Assembly: GCA_020854815.1 (NCBI GenBank) | Contig: JAHKLW010000060.1 | Location: 1 to 49,532, forward strand | Direction: 5' to 3' | Length of the DNA: 49,532 nt | Source: Methanofastidiosum sp. | GTDB lineage: Archaea > Methanobacteriota_B > Thermococci > Methanofastidiosales > Methanofastidiosaceae | In this document: positions 1-8,999 of the stretch, one piece after another | Layout of the letters: each line of letters starts with the position of its first letter | Position numbering within the stretch: the first letter of the stretch is position 1 | Program-made: the position numbers and the translations under genes | Notes under the pieces: model-generated | Seen by the model: the letters and a program-made list of their open reading frames with translations, nothing else | The model's database searches: none | What the model was told of the DNA's origin: nothing

Positions 1-1
1 T

Positions 2-583
2 ATGAAAAGGGGCATCCCCATGCCAAAGACTATTTTTATGAAAAAAGGAGAGGTAACTTTAGAAAATCTCGAAGAAGTATTCAAAATGTTTAATCCCCCA
101 ATAATCCTAAAAGAACCATCGACCTCATTTTCAGCAAGAGTGGAAAGAGTCTATACCAAAGAAGAGTTCATAAAAGTATCGCGAAGATTCATTAAATTGT
201 CAGATTGGGTTGTAGTCCAAGAATTTATTGACAGCAAGTTTGATTGGAGAATAGGGGTTCTTGATGGAGAGTTATTGTACGCTTGTAAATACATAATTCC
301 TAATGAAACTTTTAAGATACAAGCTTCTGTGAATGGCCATCTAGTATACTGTGACGTTGAAAGTGTTCCAAAAGAACATGTACCGAAAGATATTATAGCT
401 CTGGGGATACAGGCAGGAAATGCTATCGGAAATGGACTATATGGAGTTGACATTAAGGAAAGTCACGGAGATTTGTATGTGATTGAAGTAAATGACAATC
501 CTTCTCTAGATGGTGGAGAGGATAGACAGTACCCAAATATCTATGAAAGGATAATCAATCATTTAATGAAAAAAAGTAAATAA
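2..583 (+). CDS. RimK-like ATP-grasp ligase, 3' part (5' end outside window)
   Basis: This is the C-terminal portion of an ATP-grasp enzyme; the reading frame is open to the window edge, so the real start is upstream and the ATG at base 2 is probably internal. ATP-grasp signs are the strand VVVQEFI, the segment DWRIGVLDGELLYACKY, and near the end GLYGVDIKE followed by VIEVNDNPSLDGGED, which supplies the Mg-ATP-binding Glu/Asn pair. RimK/glutathione-synthase-like members join an amino acid or amine to a carboxylate through an acyl phosphate. The substrate cannot be read from this fragment. It converges on the PAC2 gene with 7 bases between the stops. Confidence 0.75.
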   Translation: MKRGIPMPKTIFMKKGEVTLENLEEVFKMFNPPIILKEPSTSFSARVERVYTKEEFIKVSRRFIKLSDWVVVQEFIDSKFDWRIGVLDGELLYACKYIIPNETFKIQASVNGHLVYCDVESVPKEHVPKDIIALGIQAGNAIGNGLYGVDIKESHGDLYVIEVNDNPSLDGGEDRQYPNIYERIINHLMKKSK

Positions 584-590
584 AAAATAA

Positions 591-1370
591 TTACCTGATG
601 TAACCTGTTTCTTCATTTCCAGGAGGCAATGTCTGATATTCAGTCATATTCTTCTGCATTTCTTGTATCTTTGAAAGTGCTTTTTCAGTTTCTTCTGCTC
701 TCTTGTCTAACTCTTCCATGCTAATCTCGAGCTCTAATATATCAACTAATACCTGTAGAACTGCCTTTGAAGCTTTGGCATCAATTATATATCCCGGAGA
801 TTCTCCCAAAAGACATAGGCCCTTCATGTTTCTAATTTTTCCCATTGCAATAAGAAGTCCAGATGCACCAACAATTGCGGAACCTGGGTCTTCTCTAAAA
901 ACAATATTTTTATCTTTATATTTTTCGACTGTTTCAATGTCAGATGCAGCGCCTAATACTTTTGGTTCTTTCACAGGATATCCGCCTGTAGAGTACCCGC
1001 CCAATGTAAACATTTCTTTGACACCAAATTTTTCAACAAAATCAAGAATTTTTGTGGAAATTTCATAATGTCCATATGCGTCTGTGGGGGGTGGCTGGGT
1101 ATCACCAGATAAGAACAATATATCTCTTTTTCCGCCGGTGTAATAATAAAATTCGTTCTTCATCAATCTCATAGTTGAATCTTTTTCAACTAAAGCTTGA
1201 TGAGGGAATCTTGGAGAATATAACTCAGCAAATTTAACAGCTTTTAATTCTTGGATAAGATGATCAGCAGCTAATTTTCCAACAAGCCCTATTCCTGGAA
1301 GGCCTTCCACAAATAGTGGATTATCAAGTTTTATATCTTTTATTTCTTCAACAATATAAGTTTCTTTCAT
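591..1370 (-). CDS. PAC2-family proteasome assembly chaperone homologue
   Basis: 259-aa protein of the archaeal PAC2 family, related to the eukaryotic proteasome-assembly chaperones. The N-terminus carries the family signature [20 protein letters not shown] (residues about 21-40), followed by [19 protein letters not shown] and a C-terminal segment [19 protein letters not shown]. The last 50 residues are charged and helical and probably form a coiled coil. Its ATG overlaps the nop10 stop (ATGA), so it is the last gene of the pcna-gins-L44e-S27e-aIF2a-nop10 operon. Archaeal members are commonly encoded next to Nop10 and aIF2-alpha; their direct role in proteasome assembly is inferred from homology. 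Confidence 0.88.
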   Translation of the reverse strand: MKETYIVEEIKDIKLDNPLFVEGLPGIGLVGKLAADHLIQELKAVKFAELYSPRFPHQALVEKDSTMRLMKNEFYYYTGGKRDILFLSGDTQPPPTDAYGHYEISTKILDFVEKFGVKEMFTLGGYSTGGYPVKEPKVLGAASDIETVEKYKDKNIVFREDPGSAIVGASGLLIAMGKIRNMKGLCLLGESPGYIIDAKASKAVLQVLVDILELEISMEELDKRAEETEKALSKIQEMQKNMTEYQTLPPGNEETGYIR

Positions 1371-1528
1371 AACACTCCACGCTCTTTTTTGATTAATCTT
1401 CTGTATTTACCGTATTTGTCCTCGGGCGAAAATTTTGGGGGGTGAGGATTTACTGTACGGACGTTACACAAAGGACATAAATCCTTTAATGTATATTTAT
1501 TACATTTAGGGCAGATTTTCATCTTCAT
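1367..1528 (-). CDS. nop10: H/ACA RNP protein Nop10
   Basis: 53-aa zinc-ribbon protein of H/ACA small RNPs, which guide pseudouridylation of rRNA. Visible features are CPKC...CPLC near the N-terminus and the Nop10 hallmark [16 protein letters not shown]. The frame is open further upstream, but the ATG at 1528 gives the normal family length of 50-60 aa, starts MKMKICPKC, and lies one base after the aIF2-alpha stop. A second ATG two codons later (1522) is also possible. Its stop overlaps the PAC2 start. The order aIF2a-nop10-PAC2 is a familiar archaeal arrangement. Confidence 0.92.
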   Translation of the reverse strand: MKMKICPKCNKYTLKDLCPLCNVRTVNPHPPKFSPEDKYGKYRRLIKKERGVL

Positions 1529-1529
1529 A

Positions 1530-2309
1530 TTATGATCTCTTAAAGGATCCTTTACCCTCATTACTCTGAACATGAGAAATTGCCATCTCTGCAATATCTC
1601 TCAAAACAGATTCTGCTGCTTTATAATCTTCGGCGACAATGTGAATAGAATATTTGGGAGACCCTTCGTTCCTTATCTCTACGTCTTCCACTTTGTCTTT
1701 GAATTTTTCTCTGGCGTTGACTAAAGCGTCTTTTACTACATTTACTCCGTCGCCAGAAAAACATTCAAGATTTATATGGCCAGTTATAGAAACTAATGGA
1801 TTTTCAACATTAGTTTTAATAATTTCATAAAGCCCATCAAGGTACTTCTCATCTATTACTCCTTCTAAAACACTCTTGCCTTTTGTTGAGACTTCTTCAA
1901 AAGCGGCATATAACTCCCCATATTTATTAACAATGGGCACTCCGATATTATGGATAATATCTTTGTAATCTTCTCCAATGTTTGTTGCATATAGTTCCAG
2001 TAGTTTTTCGCCTTTCTTTTCTCTCTTGAATTCTTGCACTTTTGTTTTCTTCTGTTGGCTTGTAACTCTTCTTAGGGAAAGATCTATATGATTTTTAGAT
2101 TCATCAACTTTTAGAACCTTACATACTATCTTTTGGCCTTCCCTGACATGATTTCTAATGTTTTTAACCCAACTGGAGGAGATTTCTTTTATATGTATCA
2201 TGCCCTCCTTGTCATATTCATCAAGGATAACGAATGCACCGTAGGGAAATACTTCCTTAACGGAACACATGACAAGGTCTCCCTCTTCAGGGTATGCCTT
2301 TTCGAGCAT
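1530..2309 (-). CDS. eif2a: Translation initiation factor aIF2 alpha subunit
   Basis: 259-aa alpha subunit of the aIF2 heterotrimer, which brings initiator Met-tRNA to the ribosome. Residues about 10-80 form an S1 OB-fold ([23 protein letters not shown]... GMIHIKEIS... IDLSLRRV); a helical domain follows, then an alpha-beta C-terminal domain ([18 protein letters not shown] ... IEIRNEG-like ... [12 protein letters not shown]). Length is normal for archaea. It starts 7 bases after the S27e stop and ends one base before nop10, inside the replication/translation operon. The gamma subunit is also in this window at 5323-6543. Confidence 0.95.
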   Translation of the reverse strand: MLEKAYPEEGDLVMCSVKEVFPYGAFVILDEYDKEGMIHIKEISSSWVKNIRNHVREGQKIVCKVLKVDESKNHIDLSLRRVTSQQKKTKVQEFKREKKGEKLLELYATNIGEDYKDIIHNIGVPIVNKYGELYAAFEEVSTKGKSVLEGVIDEKYLDGLYEIIKTNVENPLVSITGHINLECFSGDGVNVVKDALVNAREKFKDKVEDVEIRNEGSPKYSIHIVAEDYKAAESVLRDIAEMAISHVQSNEGKGSFKRS

Positions 2310-2316
2310 TAAATAA

Positions 2317-2493
2317 TCACTCCAACACTTCTAGTATTTCAGCATTAATTTTGCCTACTCCACCTTTTGACTCGACAAGGGATTTCCCACAAGTAAGGCA
2401 TTTTACAGTAATAGCGGGTCTGTTAAAAACTATCTGTTCACTTGAACAGTCAGTGCATTTCACTCTCAAAAATTTTGAAACGAGTTTTTTCAT
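2317..2493 (-). CDS. rps27e: Ribosomal protein S27e
   Basis: 61-aa zinc-ribbon ribosomal protein (small subunit). My translation reads [16 protein letters not shown], then CLTCGKSL, giving the four zinc-binding cysteines C-x2-C ... C-x2-C, and ends EILEVLE. Length and motif spacing match archaeal S27e. A GAGGAGG ribosome binding site stands 7 bases before the ATG at 2493, inside the end of L44e. It sits between L44e and aIF2-alpha, the classical archaeal order. Confidence 0.93.
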   Translation of the reverse strand: MKKLVSKFLRVKCTDCSSEQIVFNRPAITVKCLTCGKSLVESKGGVGKINAEILEVLE

Positions 2494-2494
2494 T

Positions 2495-2773
2495 TTATGC
2501 CTCCTCGAACTCTAACTTTCTAATTCTGAAGCCTTTTCTTGTAGTGGCTTTTTTGCATAATTCGCATCTATACCTTAAATCTACTTTGCTTATAGCTTTC
2601 CCACCACTTACTGAAGATCTGGGGAAACCTCTGTAACCTTTAATTTTTCTTCTATACCTTCTCTGACCTGCACTAAGTTCTCCTCTTTTCCTTTTCTTTA
2701 CAGTCTCAACTTTATGTGACGTGTGTTTCTTACAGGTCGGGCAGTAAGTATTCATCTTTTTTGGCATTTTCAT
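2495..2773 (-). CDS. rpl44e: Ribosomal protein L44e
   Basis: Large-subunit zinc-ribbon protein of about 92 aa. It begins [18 protein letters not shown], has the basic middle segment [18 protein letters not shown] and the second zinc half RCELCKKA, as in archaeal and eukaryotic L44e/L36a. A GTG three codons upstream is possible, but GTGATT there looks like part of the ribosome binding site, so I start at the ATG (2773). The upstream gins gene ends in TAG in the same reading frame, which shows that TAG is a working stop here; otherwise the two proteins would fuse. Confidence 0.93.
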   Translation of the reverse strand: MKMPKKMNTYCPTCKKHTSHKVETVKKRKRGELSAGQRRYRRKIKGYRGFPRSSVSGGKAISKVDLRYRCELCKKATTRKGFRIRKLEFEEA

Positions 2774-2788
2774 AAGAATCACTCTCGA

Positions 2789-3292
2789 CTAGCTCTCAGC
2801 AACTTTCTCTCGTATTAATATCTCAGCATTTCTCAAGGGGATTGAAATTATTTCCCCTTTTTTATACGGCCCATAGGACCTCATATCCTCTCCTATGAAC
2901 TCTGGTACATCTTGTGAGAGCTTTACCTCCTTAAAAACCTTTTCCCTTATGTCTTTAGCAAGAATTTTTACATCTAATATATTGCCTTTGTATTCATTAA
3001 GAAGGTCTTGAATATCTTTAGAGATTTTAGTTTCTATTCCATTACTGGAAACTGAGTTCCCAAGAGATTCCCCAACTATATATCTAAATTTTTTTCTACA
3101 AAAAAATTCAAATTGCATTTTAGCGTAGTCACTCTTGGCCTTTTTGATTTTACCTTCAAGTGTGTCTTCATAAAAATTTTGAGTTAATAAATCAAGAATC
3201 TCTTTGTTATCTTCCTGATTAGAGTCAATCAAACCCATTTTTATACATTCTTTTCTAAAAATATTTATTGGGTCGTCATTATATTTTCCCAT
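2789..3292 (-). CDS. Archaeal GINS complex subunit (Gins15/Gins51 type)
   Basis: 167-aa replisome protein. GINS bridges the MCM helicase and other fork factors (the CMG complex in eukaryotes). Residues 1-115 are the helical A domain. The last 45 form the small B domain with the diagnostic pattern VPEFIGEDMRSYGPYKKGEI, then SIPLRNAEILIREKVAE. A-before-B order identifies the Gins15/51 type. It lies 7 bases downstream of pcna, which fits co-expression of fork proteins. A second, stand-alone B-domain protein is encoded in the mobile element at 44842-45108, and the two align well. Confidence 0.85.
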   Translation of the reverse strand: MGKYNDDPINIFRKECIKMGLIDSNQEDNKEILDLLTQNFYEDTLEGKIKKAKSDYAKMQFEFFCRKKFRYIVGESLGNSVSSNGIETKISKDIQDLLNEYKGNILDVKILAKDIREKVFKEVKLSQDVPEFIGEDMRSYGPYKKGEIISIPLRNAEILIREKVAES

Positions 3293-3299
3293 TTGCTTC

Positions 3300-4037
3300 T
3301 CATCTTTCTACGCGTGGGGCTAGTATGAATACAAAAGATGCGCCTTCGATTTCAAATTCAATTTTTACAGGCATATCGTTTCCTATTTCAATTGACATTT
3401 CTCCAGGTATTGACTTTGACATATCAGTTAAGTAGCTCAAATTAAATGTTGAAAAAGCTCCTGCGGACACAATCAGCTCATAAAGATCAGGGTCACCCTT
3501 CTCAAGTTTTACTTCAATGTCGCCTGTGTCACCTTCGGCATTCATATAGAATGCGTCGTCCGCTTTTAGAGAAACGTGATCTGAAACTATATTTGCATCT
3601 TTTAAACCCTCTCTGAAGGCCTGAGAATTTAGTCTTACCTTAGAAGAAGTATTCAAGGCAGGCATTTTGAGATTCGATTGTTCTGTGACGTCTATAAGCT
3701 GGCACCCGAATCTTCTAGTTGATGTTCCTTTCAAGACCATGAGTATTTTGTTTTTCTCTTCATCTAGTTTTAGAACAAGAATATCATCGCTTCTACTCCT
3801 GTTAATGAATTTTGACATATCTTCAATGTCAATGCCTATAATAGCTTCTTTATCAGTTTTATATTCTGCAAATACTTCCTTGTTCATTTTAAAATCAATC
3901 ATGCTAACATGAGATGGATCCATAGCTCTTAATTCAATACCTTCGTCAGTAATCTTTAACGGAACTTCTTCCACAAGACTGCCAATAGCAGTGACACATT
4001 TTCTCCATGTTTCAGCACTCAAAACAGCTTCAAACAT
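3300..4037 (-). CDS. pcn: DNA polymerase sliding clamp (PCNA)
   Basis: 245-aa clamp subunit. It opens with MFEAVLSAETWRKCVTAIGSLVEEVPLKITDEGIELRAMDPSHVSMIDFKM-type sequence, with the RAMDPSHVSMID motif characteristic of archaeal/eukaryotic PCNA, and ends FVFILAPRVER as archaeal PCNAs do. The homotrimer encircles DNA and tethers polymerase, FEN1 and ligase. It is the first gene of the minus-strand operon running to PAC2; about 60 AT-rich bases separate it from the OB-fold gene and probably hold the promoter. Confidence 0.97.
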   Translation of the reverse strand: MFEAVLSAETWRKCVTAIGSLVEEVPLKITDEGIELRAMDPSHVSMIDFKMNKEVFAEYKTDKEAIIGIDIEDMSKFINRSRSDDILVLKLDEEKNKILMVLKGTSTRRFGCQLIDVTEQSNLKMPALNTSSKVRLNSQAFREGLKDANIVSDHVSLKADDAFYMNAEGDTGDIEVKLEKGDPDLYELIVSAGAFSTFNLSYLTDMSKSIPGEMSIEIGNDMPVKIEFEIEGASFVFILAPRVER

Positions 4038-4098
4038 TAGCTCACCTTACAACCTCTATTCTATAGTTATTAATATATTTATATAAATTTATTGGAAA

Positions 4099-4410
4099 TT
4101 ACTTATAATATAGATTTTTAATTTTATCAAAACTTTCCCTGTAGAGCTTTATATCGAGATCTGACATGTTTTGGATTAGCTCTCCTTTAAGGGATCCCGA
4201 GATAGAAACACCGAACACTCTAACAATGTCTCCTTCTCTAAAATTAATATCTTCACCAAAAACAACTTCAATTTGGCCTGTGCCATCGTCCAAAAGAATA
4301 TCATTTCCATCTTTTTTAATTATGGCCCCTACTACACTGACATGTTTTTCATTCGGTATTTCGTTTATTCTTACCTTTTTAAAAGGTAATTTTGTAAAAC
4401 TATCTGGCAA
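4099..4410 (-). CDS. Single OB-fold nucleic-acid-binding protein (RPA32/Stn1-like)
   Basis: 103-aa protein that is essentially one OB fold: VSVVGAIIKKDGNDILLDDGTGQIEVVF, then FREGDIVRVFGVSISGSLKGELIQN, followed by a short helix. The pattern V-x-G ... LDDGTG-x-I-x-V ... GD-V-V-x-G is that of RPA-type single-stranded DNA-binding or RNA-binding OB folds. There is no ATG; a TTG at 4410 preceded by GAGGG at proper spacing is the best start. Upstream of pcna, a role in replication or repair is plausible, but the sequence alone does not show the ligand. Confidence 0.7.
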   Translation of the reverse strand: MPDSFTKLPFKKVRINEIPNEKHVSVVGAIIKKDGNDILLDDGTGQIEVVFGEDINFREGDIVRVFGVSISGSLKGELIQNMSDLDIKLYRESFDKIKNLYYK

Positions 4411-4469
4411 ATTATCCCTCAGTTTATATTTTGGGTAATATATTTAAAACTTACCTTAGAAAATAGCTT

Positions 4470-4964
4470 ATGCTTATTATTGTAACTGGTCTTCCGGGGA
4501 CAGGGAAAACTACTATTGCTGATGCACTGTCAAAAGAGATAGATGCCATTGTTTTTTCAACTGACAAGATCAGGAAAATGATTTTTGAAAAGCCAATATA
4601 TGATAAAGAAGATAAAAGAGTAGTATACGATGAACTATTCTCTCAAGCTCAAAAATATTTGTCAATAGGAAAAAATGTCATTCTTGACGGAACCTTTTAT
4701 ACAAAATTATTAAGAGAAAAGACAAAGGAAGTTGGAAAGCCCTTTTGTGAAAAAGTATATTTTGTATATTGTGAAACTCCTGAAAATATTCTAAAGGAAA
4801 GAATAACAAAAAGAAAGGACAAATATAGTGACGCAGACTACAATGTATATCTTAAAATGAAGAAAATATTTGAAAAATTTGAAGAAGACGTAATAGTTGT
4901 GGATACATCTAATTCAGTGAGCGATAACATATCAATTATCAAGAAAACAATCTATTCAATGTAG
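4470..4964 (+). CDS. Predicted P-loop kinase (AAA/zeta-like)
   Basis: 164-aa ATP-binding kinase. A Walker A motif GLPGTGKTT lies at residues 7-15; an STDKIRK segment and LDGTF-type Walker B region follow, and the ERITKRK stretch looks like a lid with phosphate-binding arginines. This is the build of small predicted nucleotide or sugar kinases (COG0645-like) and zeta-toxin-like enzymes; the substrate is unknown. It is one of few plus-strand genes here and overlaps the end of the PIN gene by 13 bases, tail to tail. The stop is TAG. Confidence 0.7.
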   Translation: MLIIVTGLPGTGKTTIADALSKEIDAIVFSTDKIRKMIFEKPIYDKEDKRVVYDELFSQAQKYLSIGKNVILDGTFYTKLLREKTKEVGKPFCEKVYFVYCETPENILKERITKRKDKYSDADYNVYLKMKKIFEKFEEDVIVVDTSNSVSDNISIIKKTIYSM

Positions 4965-5356
4965 CCCTCAAGAGCAAGTCTTAATCCTTTCTTTAGAAAA
5001 ATAACAGGGATTTGGAGTTTTCTTAACTCAGACTTCAATTTCATGTCGTTTGTTGCTACAACGCATTTATTTTTTCGAGCATATTCTAATATTGATCTAT
5101 CAACTGAACCTTCAAAGTCAATTTTTTCATAACGTTCAGAAATTTTTAGAGCAATTTCTTTAGAGATTCTATCCGACCCTGTAAGTTCTATCTTTTTAAG
5201 TTCAGATATAACGTTAGTTGGTATCAATATTTGACATTTTTTCTCGATGACATCTTCGATTGATTCAATTCTAAGATTAAATCTACCTGGAAGAAGAAGA
5301 AAATTTGTATCAAGAATTACAACTATTTTATTATTCCGTAGCCTATTAGTCTCCAT
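4952..5356 (-). CDS. PIN-domain endonuclease-like protein
   Basis: 134-aa PIN domain protein (archaeal Fcf1/COG1412-like). Acidic residues expected for metal-dependent RNase activity are visible: [10 protein letters not shown] near the N-terminus, a middle ISELKKIE, and [13 protein letters not shown] near the C-terminus. The ATG at 5356 lies 34 bases inside the end of aIF2-gamma and is preceded by an AGGGG site, so translation is probably coupled. Genes of this type commonly sit beside aIF2-gamma in archaea, suggesting an rRNA or ribosome role rather than a toxin; that is an inference. Confidence 0.82.
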   Translation of the reverse strand: METNRLRNNKIVVILDTNFLLLPGRFNLRIESIEDVIEKKCQILIPTNVISELKKIELTGSDRISKEIALKISERYEKIDFEGSVDRSILEYARKNKCVVATNDMKLKSELRKLQIPVIFLKKGLRLALEGYIE

Positions 5357-6543
5357 CTGGCCCCTACCCTTCTACTGATGGCTACTCTCTCACCAACTAG
5401 AGAACATACTGGAAGTTTTAATACCAATTCTGTGACTTTACCAACTTTTGTCGTTGTGCCTATTGTTTTTGCTGTTCCGACATTTAATAGAAGCATTTCT
5501 TTAGGCCTTATAGGGTCTACTTCAATTTCATCCTCTGTACCAACGACTCTTTCAAGGAGATTAATTTCAAGGATCAAATTCTCCCATACTTTTGGCAACT
5601 CTTCAGGATGCCCTAATAAACTACCTGCTAGTGTATCGGATTTTGTAACCGCGGGATCCAGATTCGTTCCAACTCCAAGAAGTCCTCCTGGCAGCGCTTC
5701 TTCAACGGATTCATTGCTAACATTTAAACTTGATATTTCTGTCAATATTGGCTTGAAAACTTTTTTATTTTGCTCAACTTTTTCAAATCCAGGTCTTATT
5801 TCTATTTTATCCCCAACTTTTAGTTTTCCCTGGATAAGCGATCCGCCTAATATTCCTCCTTTGAGGTCCTCTGGAAATGTTCCAGGTCTGTTTGTATCAA
5901 AAGACCTTGCAATATACATTATTGGTGGTTTATTTGGGTCTCTTTTTGGAGTCTTTATTACATCTTCAATTGATTTTATCAGGTAATCGATATTTACCTT
6001 ATGTTGAGCAGATATAGGAATAATTGGAGCGCTTTCGGCTACAGTTCCTTTAATAAAATCTTTTATTTGATTATAATTTTCAATTGCTTTTTCCTTAGAA
6101 ACAAGCTCTATTTTATTCTGTGCGATAACAATATTCTTAATCCCGACAATGTTTAAGGCCATCAAATGTTCTCTTGTCTGTGGTTGTGGGCATTTTTCAT
6201 TTGCTGCAATCACCAATATTGCCCCATCCATTATTGCTGCGCCTGAAAGCATTGTTGCCATTAGGGTTTCATGTCCAGGTGCATCGACAAAAGAGACTTT
6301 TCTCAAAATTTTAGATTCTCCGCCACATTTAGAACAAGTCTTTTCAGTAGTATAGGCTTCTATCCCTTCACATGATTCACATTTTCTAAACTCGATGTCT
6401 GCATAACCTAGTCTTATAGTAATACCTCTTCTAAGCTCTTCGCTATGTTTGTCCGTCCATACTCCCGATAGAGCTCGTGTCAAAGTTGTTTTACCGTGAT
6501 CAACATGCCCTACAAGACCTATATTTACTTCAGCTTGTCCCAA
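5323..6543 (-). CDS. eif2g: Translation initiation factor aIF2 gamma subunit
   Basis: 406-aa GTPase that binds initiator Met-tRNA. G1 [10 protein letters not shown] is at residues 11-20, switch [11 protein letters not shown] follows, and the zinc knuckle CESCEG...CSKCGG precedes G3 DAPGHE; G4 is AQNKIE and G5 PISAQH. Domains II and III follow, including [15 protein letters not shown]-type sequence. Length is normal. The stop is TAG, overlapped by the PIN gene. S6e lies 36 bases upstream. Confidence 0.97.
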   Translation of the reverse strand: MGQAEVNIGLVGHVDHGKTTLTRALSGVWTDKHSEELRRGITIRLGYADIEFRKCESCEGIEAYTTEKTCSKCGGESKILRKVSFVDAPGHETLMATMLSGAAIMDGAILVIAANEKCPQPQTREHLMALNIVGIKNIVIAQNKIELVSKEKAIENYNQIKDFIKGTVAESAPIIPISAQHKVNIDYLIKSIEDVIKTPKRDPNKPPIMYIARSFDTNRPGTFPEDLKGGILGGSLIQGKLKVGDKIEIRPGFEKVEQNKKVFKPILTEISSLNVSNESVEEALPGGLLGVGTNLDPAVTKSDTLAGSLLGHPEELPKVWENLILEINLLERVVGTEDEIEVDPIRPKEMLLLNVGTAKTIGTTTKVGKVTELVLKLPVCSLVGERVAISRRVGARWRLIGYGIIK

Positions 6544-6579
6544 TTATATATCACCCTTATCATAAATTATTATCCGCAC

Positions 6580-6981
6580 TTAAGACTTTGATTCTTCTGG
6601 TGCTTCTTCTGCTTTCTTTTCTTCAGGATTTTCGTATTTTTCAGGCTTAATTACTTTGGTGTTAATTTGGACAGTGTCTTCGTCTATGGTGTTTCCCCTA
6701 ACTCTCTTTTTTCTTCTCTCGCCGTGTTCTATTGGATTAAAGCCAACACCCTTGGAAAGCAGAAGTTTTACTCTTCTGTTACCATCGAGGTCTTTCCTCA
6801 TTGGGAATCCGTCTTTATCGGATCCTCCTGTAATCTTTAATACATGGCCAGAAAGTCCTATCGTCTCACCATTAAACTGTTCACCAATTTTTAAACCAAA
6901 GAGGGATTCTGCCTGTTTATCCTTAACTTCTTTTTGAATAGTTTTACCATCTTGGTAAGAAACAATAACTTTGTATTCCAT
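6580..6981 (-). CDS. rps6e: Ribosomal protein S6e
   Basis: 133-aa small-subunit protein. It shows the S6e core: LFGLKIGEQFNGETIGLSGHVLKITGGSDKDGFPMR with the GSDKxGFPM signature, then NRRVKLLLSKGVGF and ERRKKRVRGNTID. An acidic tail (PEEKKAEEAPEESKS) ends the protein. A GGAGGGTC site precedes the ATG. The S6e-aIF2-gamma adjacency is conserved in many euryarchaea. Confidence 0.95.
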   Translation of the reverse strand: MEYKVIVSYQDGKTIQKEVKDKQAESLFGLKIGEQFNGETIGLSGHVLKITGGSDKDGFPMRKDLDGNRRVKLLLSKGVGFNPIEHGERRKKRVRGNTIDEDTVQINTKVIKPEKYENPEEKKAEEAPEESKS

Positions 6982-7051
6982 TGTGACCCTCCTTTCTTTG
7001 GATATATACGAAACGATTAAATTGCTGTTTAAAAACTTTATTGTCTATAAA

Positions 7052-7702
7052 CTATAAAAATGAAATTATTTCATCTAATGAAGAGACAATAAGGTCTGCT
7101 TGATTTAGAAGTTCTTCTGAGGATACACCTGAAAGTATCCCTATAGTAAAACATCCTGCTCTTTTGCCAGAATCTATATCATACTTATGATCCCCAATAA
7201 CAACTGTGTTCTCCGGCTTTCTTTTTAGATATTTGATGGCAATTTCTACATGTCCAGGATCTGGCTTAACTTTTACAACATCCTCTCTAGTAACTATAAC
7301 GTCTATATATTCAATTAATCCAGAAACTTCTAGAGTCTTAATAGCTGCAACTTTACTGTTTCGTGTAATAATCCCTATATTCTTTCCTTTTGATTTTAAT
7401 ATATCTAGTAAATCTTTAGAATGAGGAAAAGCTTCGGCTTTCTCCGATGCTTCAATCTCATGCTGGACTATAATATTTTCAATTCCCGCAACAAATTCAG
7501 CATAATCTTCTTCTTTGGCAAATACAGGCCTTAATTCTTTTAATGTTTCAATTAAAGACCCTTTAATCTCTAGAAAAATGCCATTATCTTCTAGAATTTT
7601 TCTTGTAACTCTTTTTAGATGTTCAAAATCAAGTTTAAATTTTACTAAAGTACCGTCCATGTCGAATAGAAAAAGATCATAGCGAGCGAGTTGTTTCTCC
7701 AT
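7052..7702 (-). CDS. HAD-superfamily hydrolase (phosphoglycolate phosphatase-like)
   Basis: 216-aa HAD phosphatase. Motif I is LFDMDGTLV with the nucleophile Asp and the general acid Asp two residues on; motif II is GIITRN; motif III is KVKPDPG; motif IV is VVIGDHKYDIDSG. A helical cap between motifs I and II (residues about 25-90) places it in subclass I, like phosphoglycolate phosphatases. The physiological substrate is not evident. It is monocistronic, divergent from the plus-strand GlcNAc-1-P transferase with about 40 bases between starts. Confidence 0.85.
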   Translation of the reverse strand: MEKQLARYDLFLFDMDGTLVKFKLDFEHLKRVTRKILEDNGIFLEIKGSLIETLKELRPVFAKEEDYAEFVAGIENIIVQHEIEASEKAEAFPHSKDLLDILKSKGKNIGIITRNSKVAAIKTLEVSGLIEYIDVIVTREDVVKVKPDPGHVEIAIKYLKRKPENTVVIGDHKYDIDSGKRAGCFTIGILSGVSSEELLNQADLIVSSLDEIISFL

Positions 7703-7741
7703 AATAACAATATTTAAGAATACCTATATAACAGTTATTTT

Positions 7742-8683
7742 ATGAATATCTTATTGCTCCCAATTATTTCATTCATAATTACACTTCTCATTACCCCTCT
7801 AATTGGAAAGTTCAATAAAAACCATGGTGTATTTGGTGTTGACCTCCATAAGAATGAGCGATTTGAAGTTCCAGAAGCTGGGGGCACATCTATGCTCCTT
7901 GGTACAATTCCTATTTTTATTCTGTATTATTTATTAGTCCATGATGCGTTGATACTGATGTTTATATTTCCAATTACAATTATAGGGTTAGTTGGCCTGA
8001 TAGATGATATTTATAACATGCCACAATTACTCAAAACGATTGCATGTTTATTGGGCGGGGTACCTTTATTATTTTTTGTCAGTGATACTTCACTAAATCT
8101 AATTTTGTTTGTAATAAATTTAGGCCTTCTTTATTATATTATAGTTCCAATAGGCATAACTGCAGCTTCAAATCTGACAAATCTCCTGGCAGGATTTAAC
8201 GGAGAAGAGATTGGGTTAGGATTTATATCAACTCTTTCACTCTCAATTTGCATATTTCTCTTGGGCGACTTTAAAACTTCAATTTATCTTCTAACTTTCA
8301 CCTTATCTTTCCTCGCTTTTCTAATTTACAATAAATATCCTGCAAAAATATTCCCTGGCGATACAGGAACATTAATAGTTGGTGCTGTAATCGCATCATT
8401 TTCTATAATAAAAAATATAGAGATAATTGGAGTAATACTTCTAGTTCCCCAAATCATAGAATTTTTATTTAAATCGATGAGAAGATTCAGCGGTAAAAAA
8501 TATGGCCCTACAAAAGTTGATAGTGAAGGCATTTTACACCCTCAAAAATATCTCTCAGTTGCAAATTCTCTTACTTCTCATTTTAAACTCACTGAAAGAA
8601 GCCTGGTTCTCGTAATTTGGTTTATTGGAGCTATTTTTGGCATAATGTCTATAGTTACAACCTATTTATTTATAATAAATTAA
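7742..8683 (+). CDS. UDP-GlcNAc:polyprenyl-P GlcNAc-1-phosphate transferase (ALG7/AglH-like)
   Basis: 313-aa polytopic membrane enzyme of glycosyltransferase family 4, with about ten hydrophobic helices. Diagnostic motifs are LHKNERFEVPEAGG near the first loop, the acidic pair GLIDDIYNMPQ, NLTNLLAGFNGEEIG, and FPGDTGTLIVGA. These match the Mg-binding and substrate loops of ALG7/GPT enzymes that load the first sugar phosphate onto the lipid carrier for N-glycosylation. Start is an ATG at 7742. Acceptor and sugar are inferred from the family. Confidence 0.85.
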   Translation: MNILLLPIISFIITLLITPLIGKFNKNHGVFGVDLHKNERFEVPEAGGTSMLLGTIPIFILYYLLVHDALILMFIFPITIIGLVGLIDDIYNMPQLLKTIACLLGGVPLLFFVSDTSLNLILFVINLGLLYYIIVPIGITAASNLTNLLAGFNGEEIGLGFISTLSLSICIFLLGDFKTSIYLLTFTLSFLAFLIYNKYPAKIFPGDTGTLIVGAVIASFSIIKNIEIIGVILLVPQIIEFLFKSMRRFSGKKYGPTKVDSEGILHPQKYLSVANSLTSHFKLTERSLVLVIWFIGAIFGIMSIVTTYLFIIN

Positions 8684-8747
8684 ATATTCTAAAGATAAAA
8701 GTTTTAAAGCAATTAGATATTCATGCGTTATACGAAGAGGTGATGTA

Positions 8748-8999
8748 ATGCCTGAAGAAAATATTAAAGGTATAGTCGAGTACTTAAACGAATTTGTTAA
8801 CGAAGACAACAGTGTTCCTAGGAATATAAGAAGAGCTGCAAAAGAAGCTGCAGATAGACTACTTGACACTTCTGAACCTGTCCAATCAAGAGCACATGCT
8901 GCAGTTGAACTTTTGGACGAGATTTCGAATGACCCAAACATGCCAATGCATACGAGAACTATTCTATGGGAAGTTTTAAGCGAATTAGAAAAGATTTAA
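8748..8999 (+). CDS. UPF0147 family protein
   Basis: 83-aa all-helical acidic protein of the archaeal UPF0147 family. The core VPRNIRRAAKEAADRLL and the region AVELLDEISNDPNMPMHTRTILW are typical. A GAGGTGATGTA ribosome binding site precedes the ATG. Function is unknown, although the family is widely conserved in archaea. The stop overlaps the end of bud32 on the other strand by four bases. Confidence 0.88.
   Translation: MPEENIKGIVEYLNEFVNEDNSVPRNIRRAAKEAADRLLDTSEPVQSRAHAAVELLDEISNDPNMPMHTRTILWEVLSELEKI

Noticed and set aside
5378-5986. 202-codon plus-strand frame opposite aIF2-gamma
   Set aside because: Ser/Thr/Pro-rich shadow of a highly conserved gene, with no start signal.
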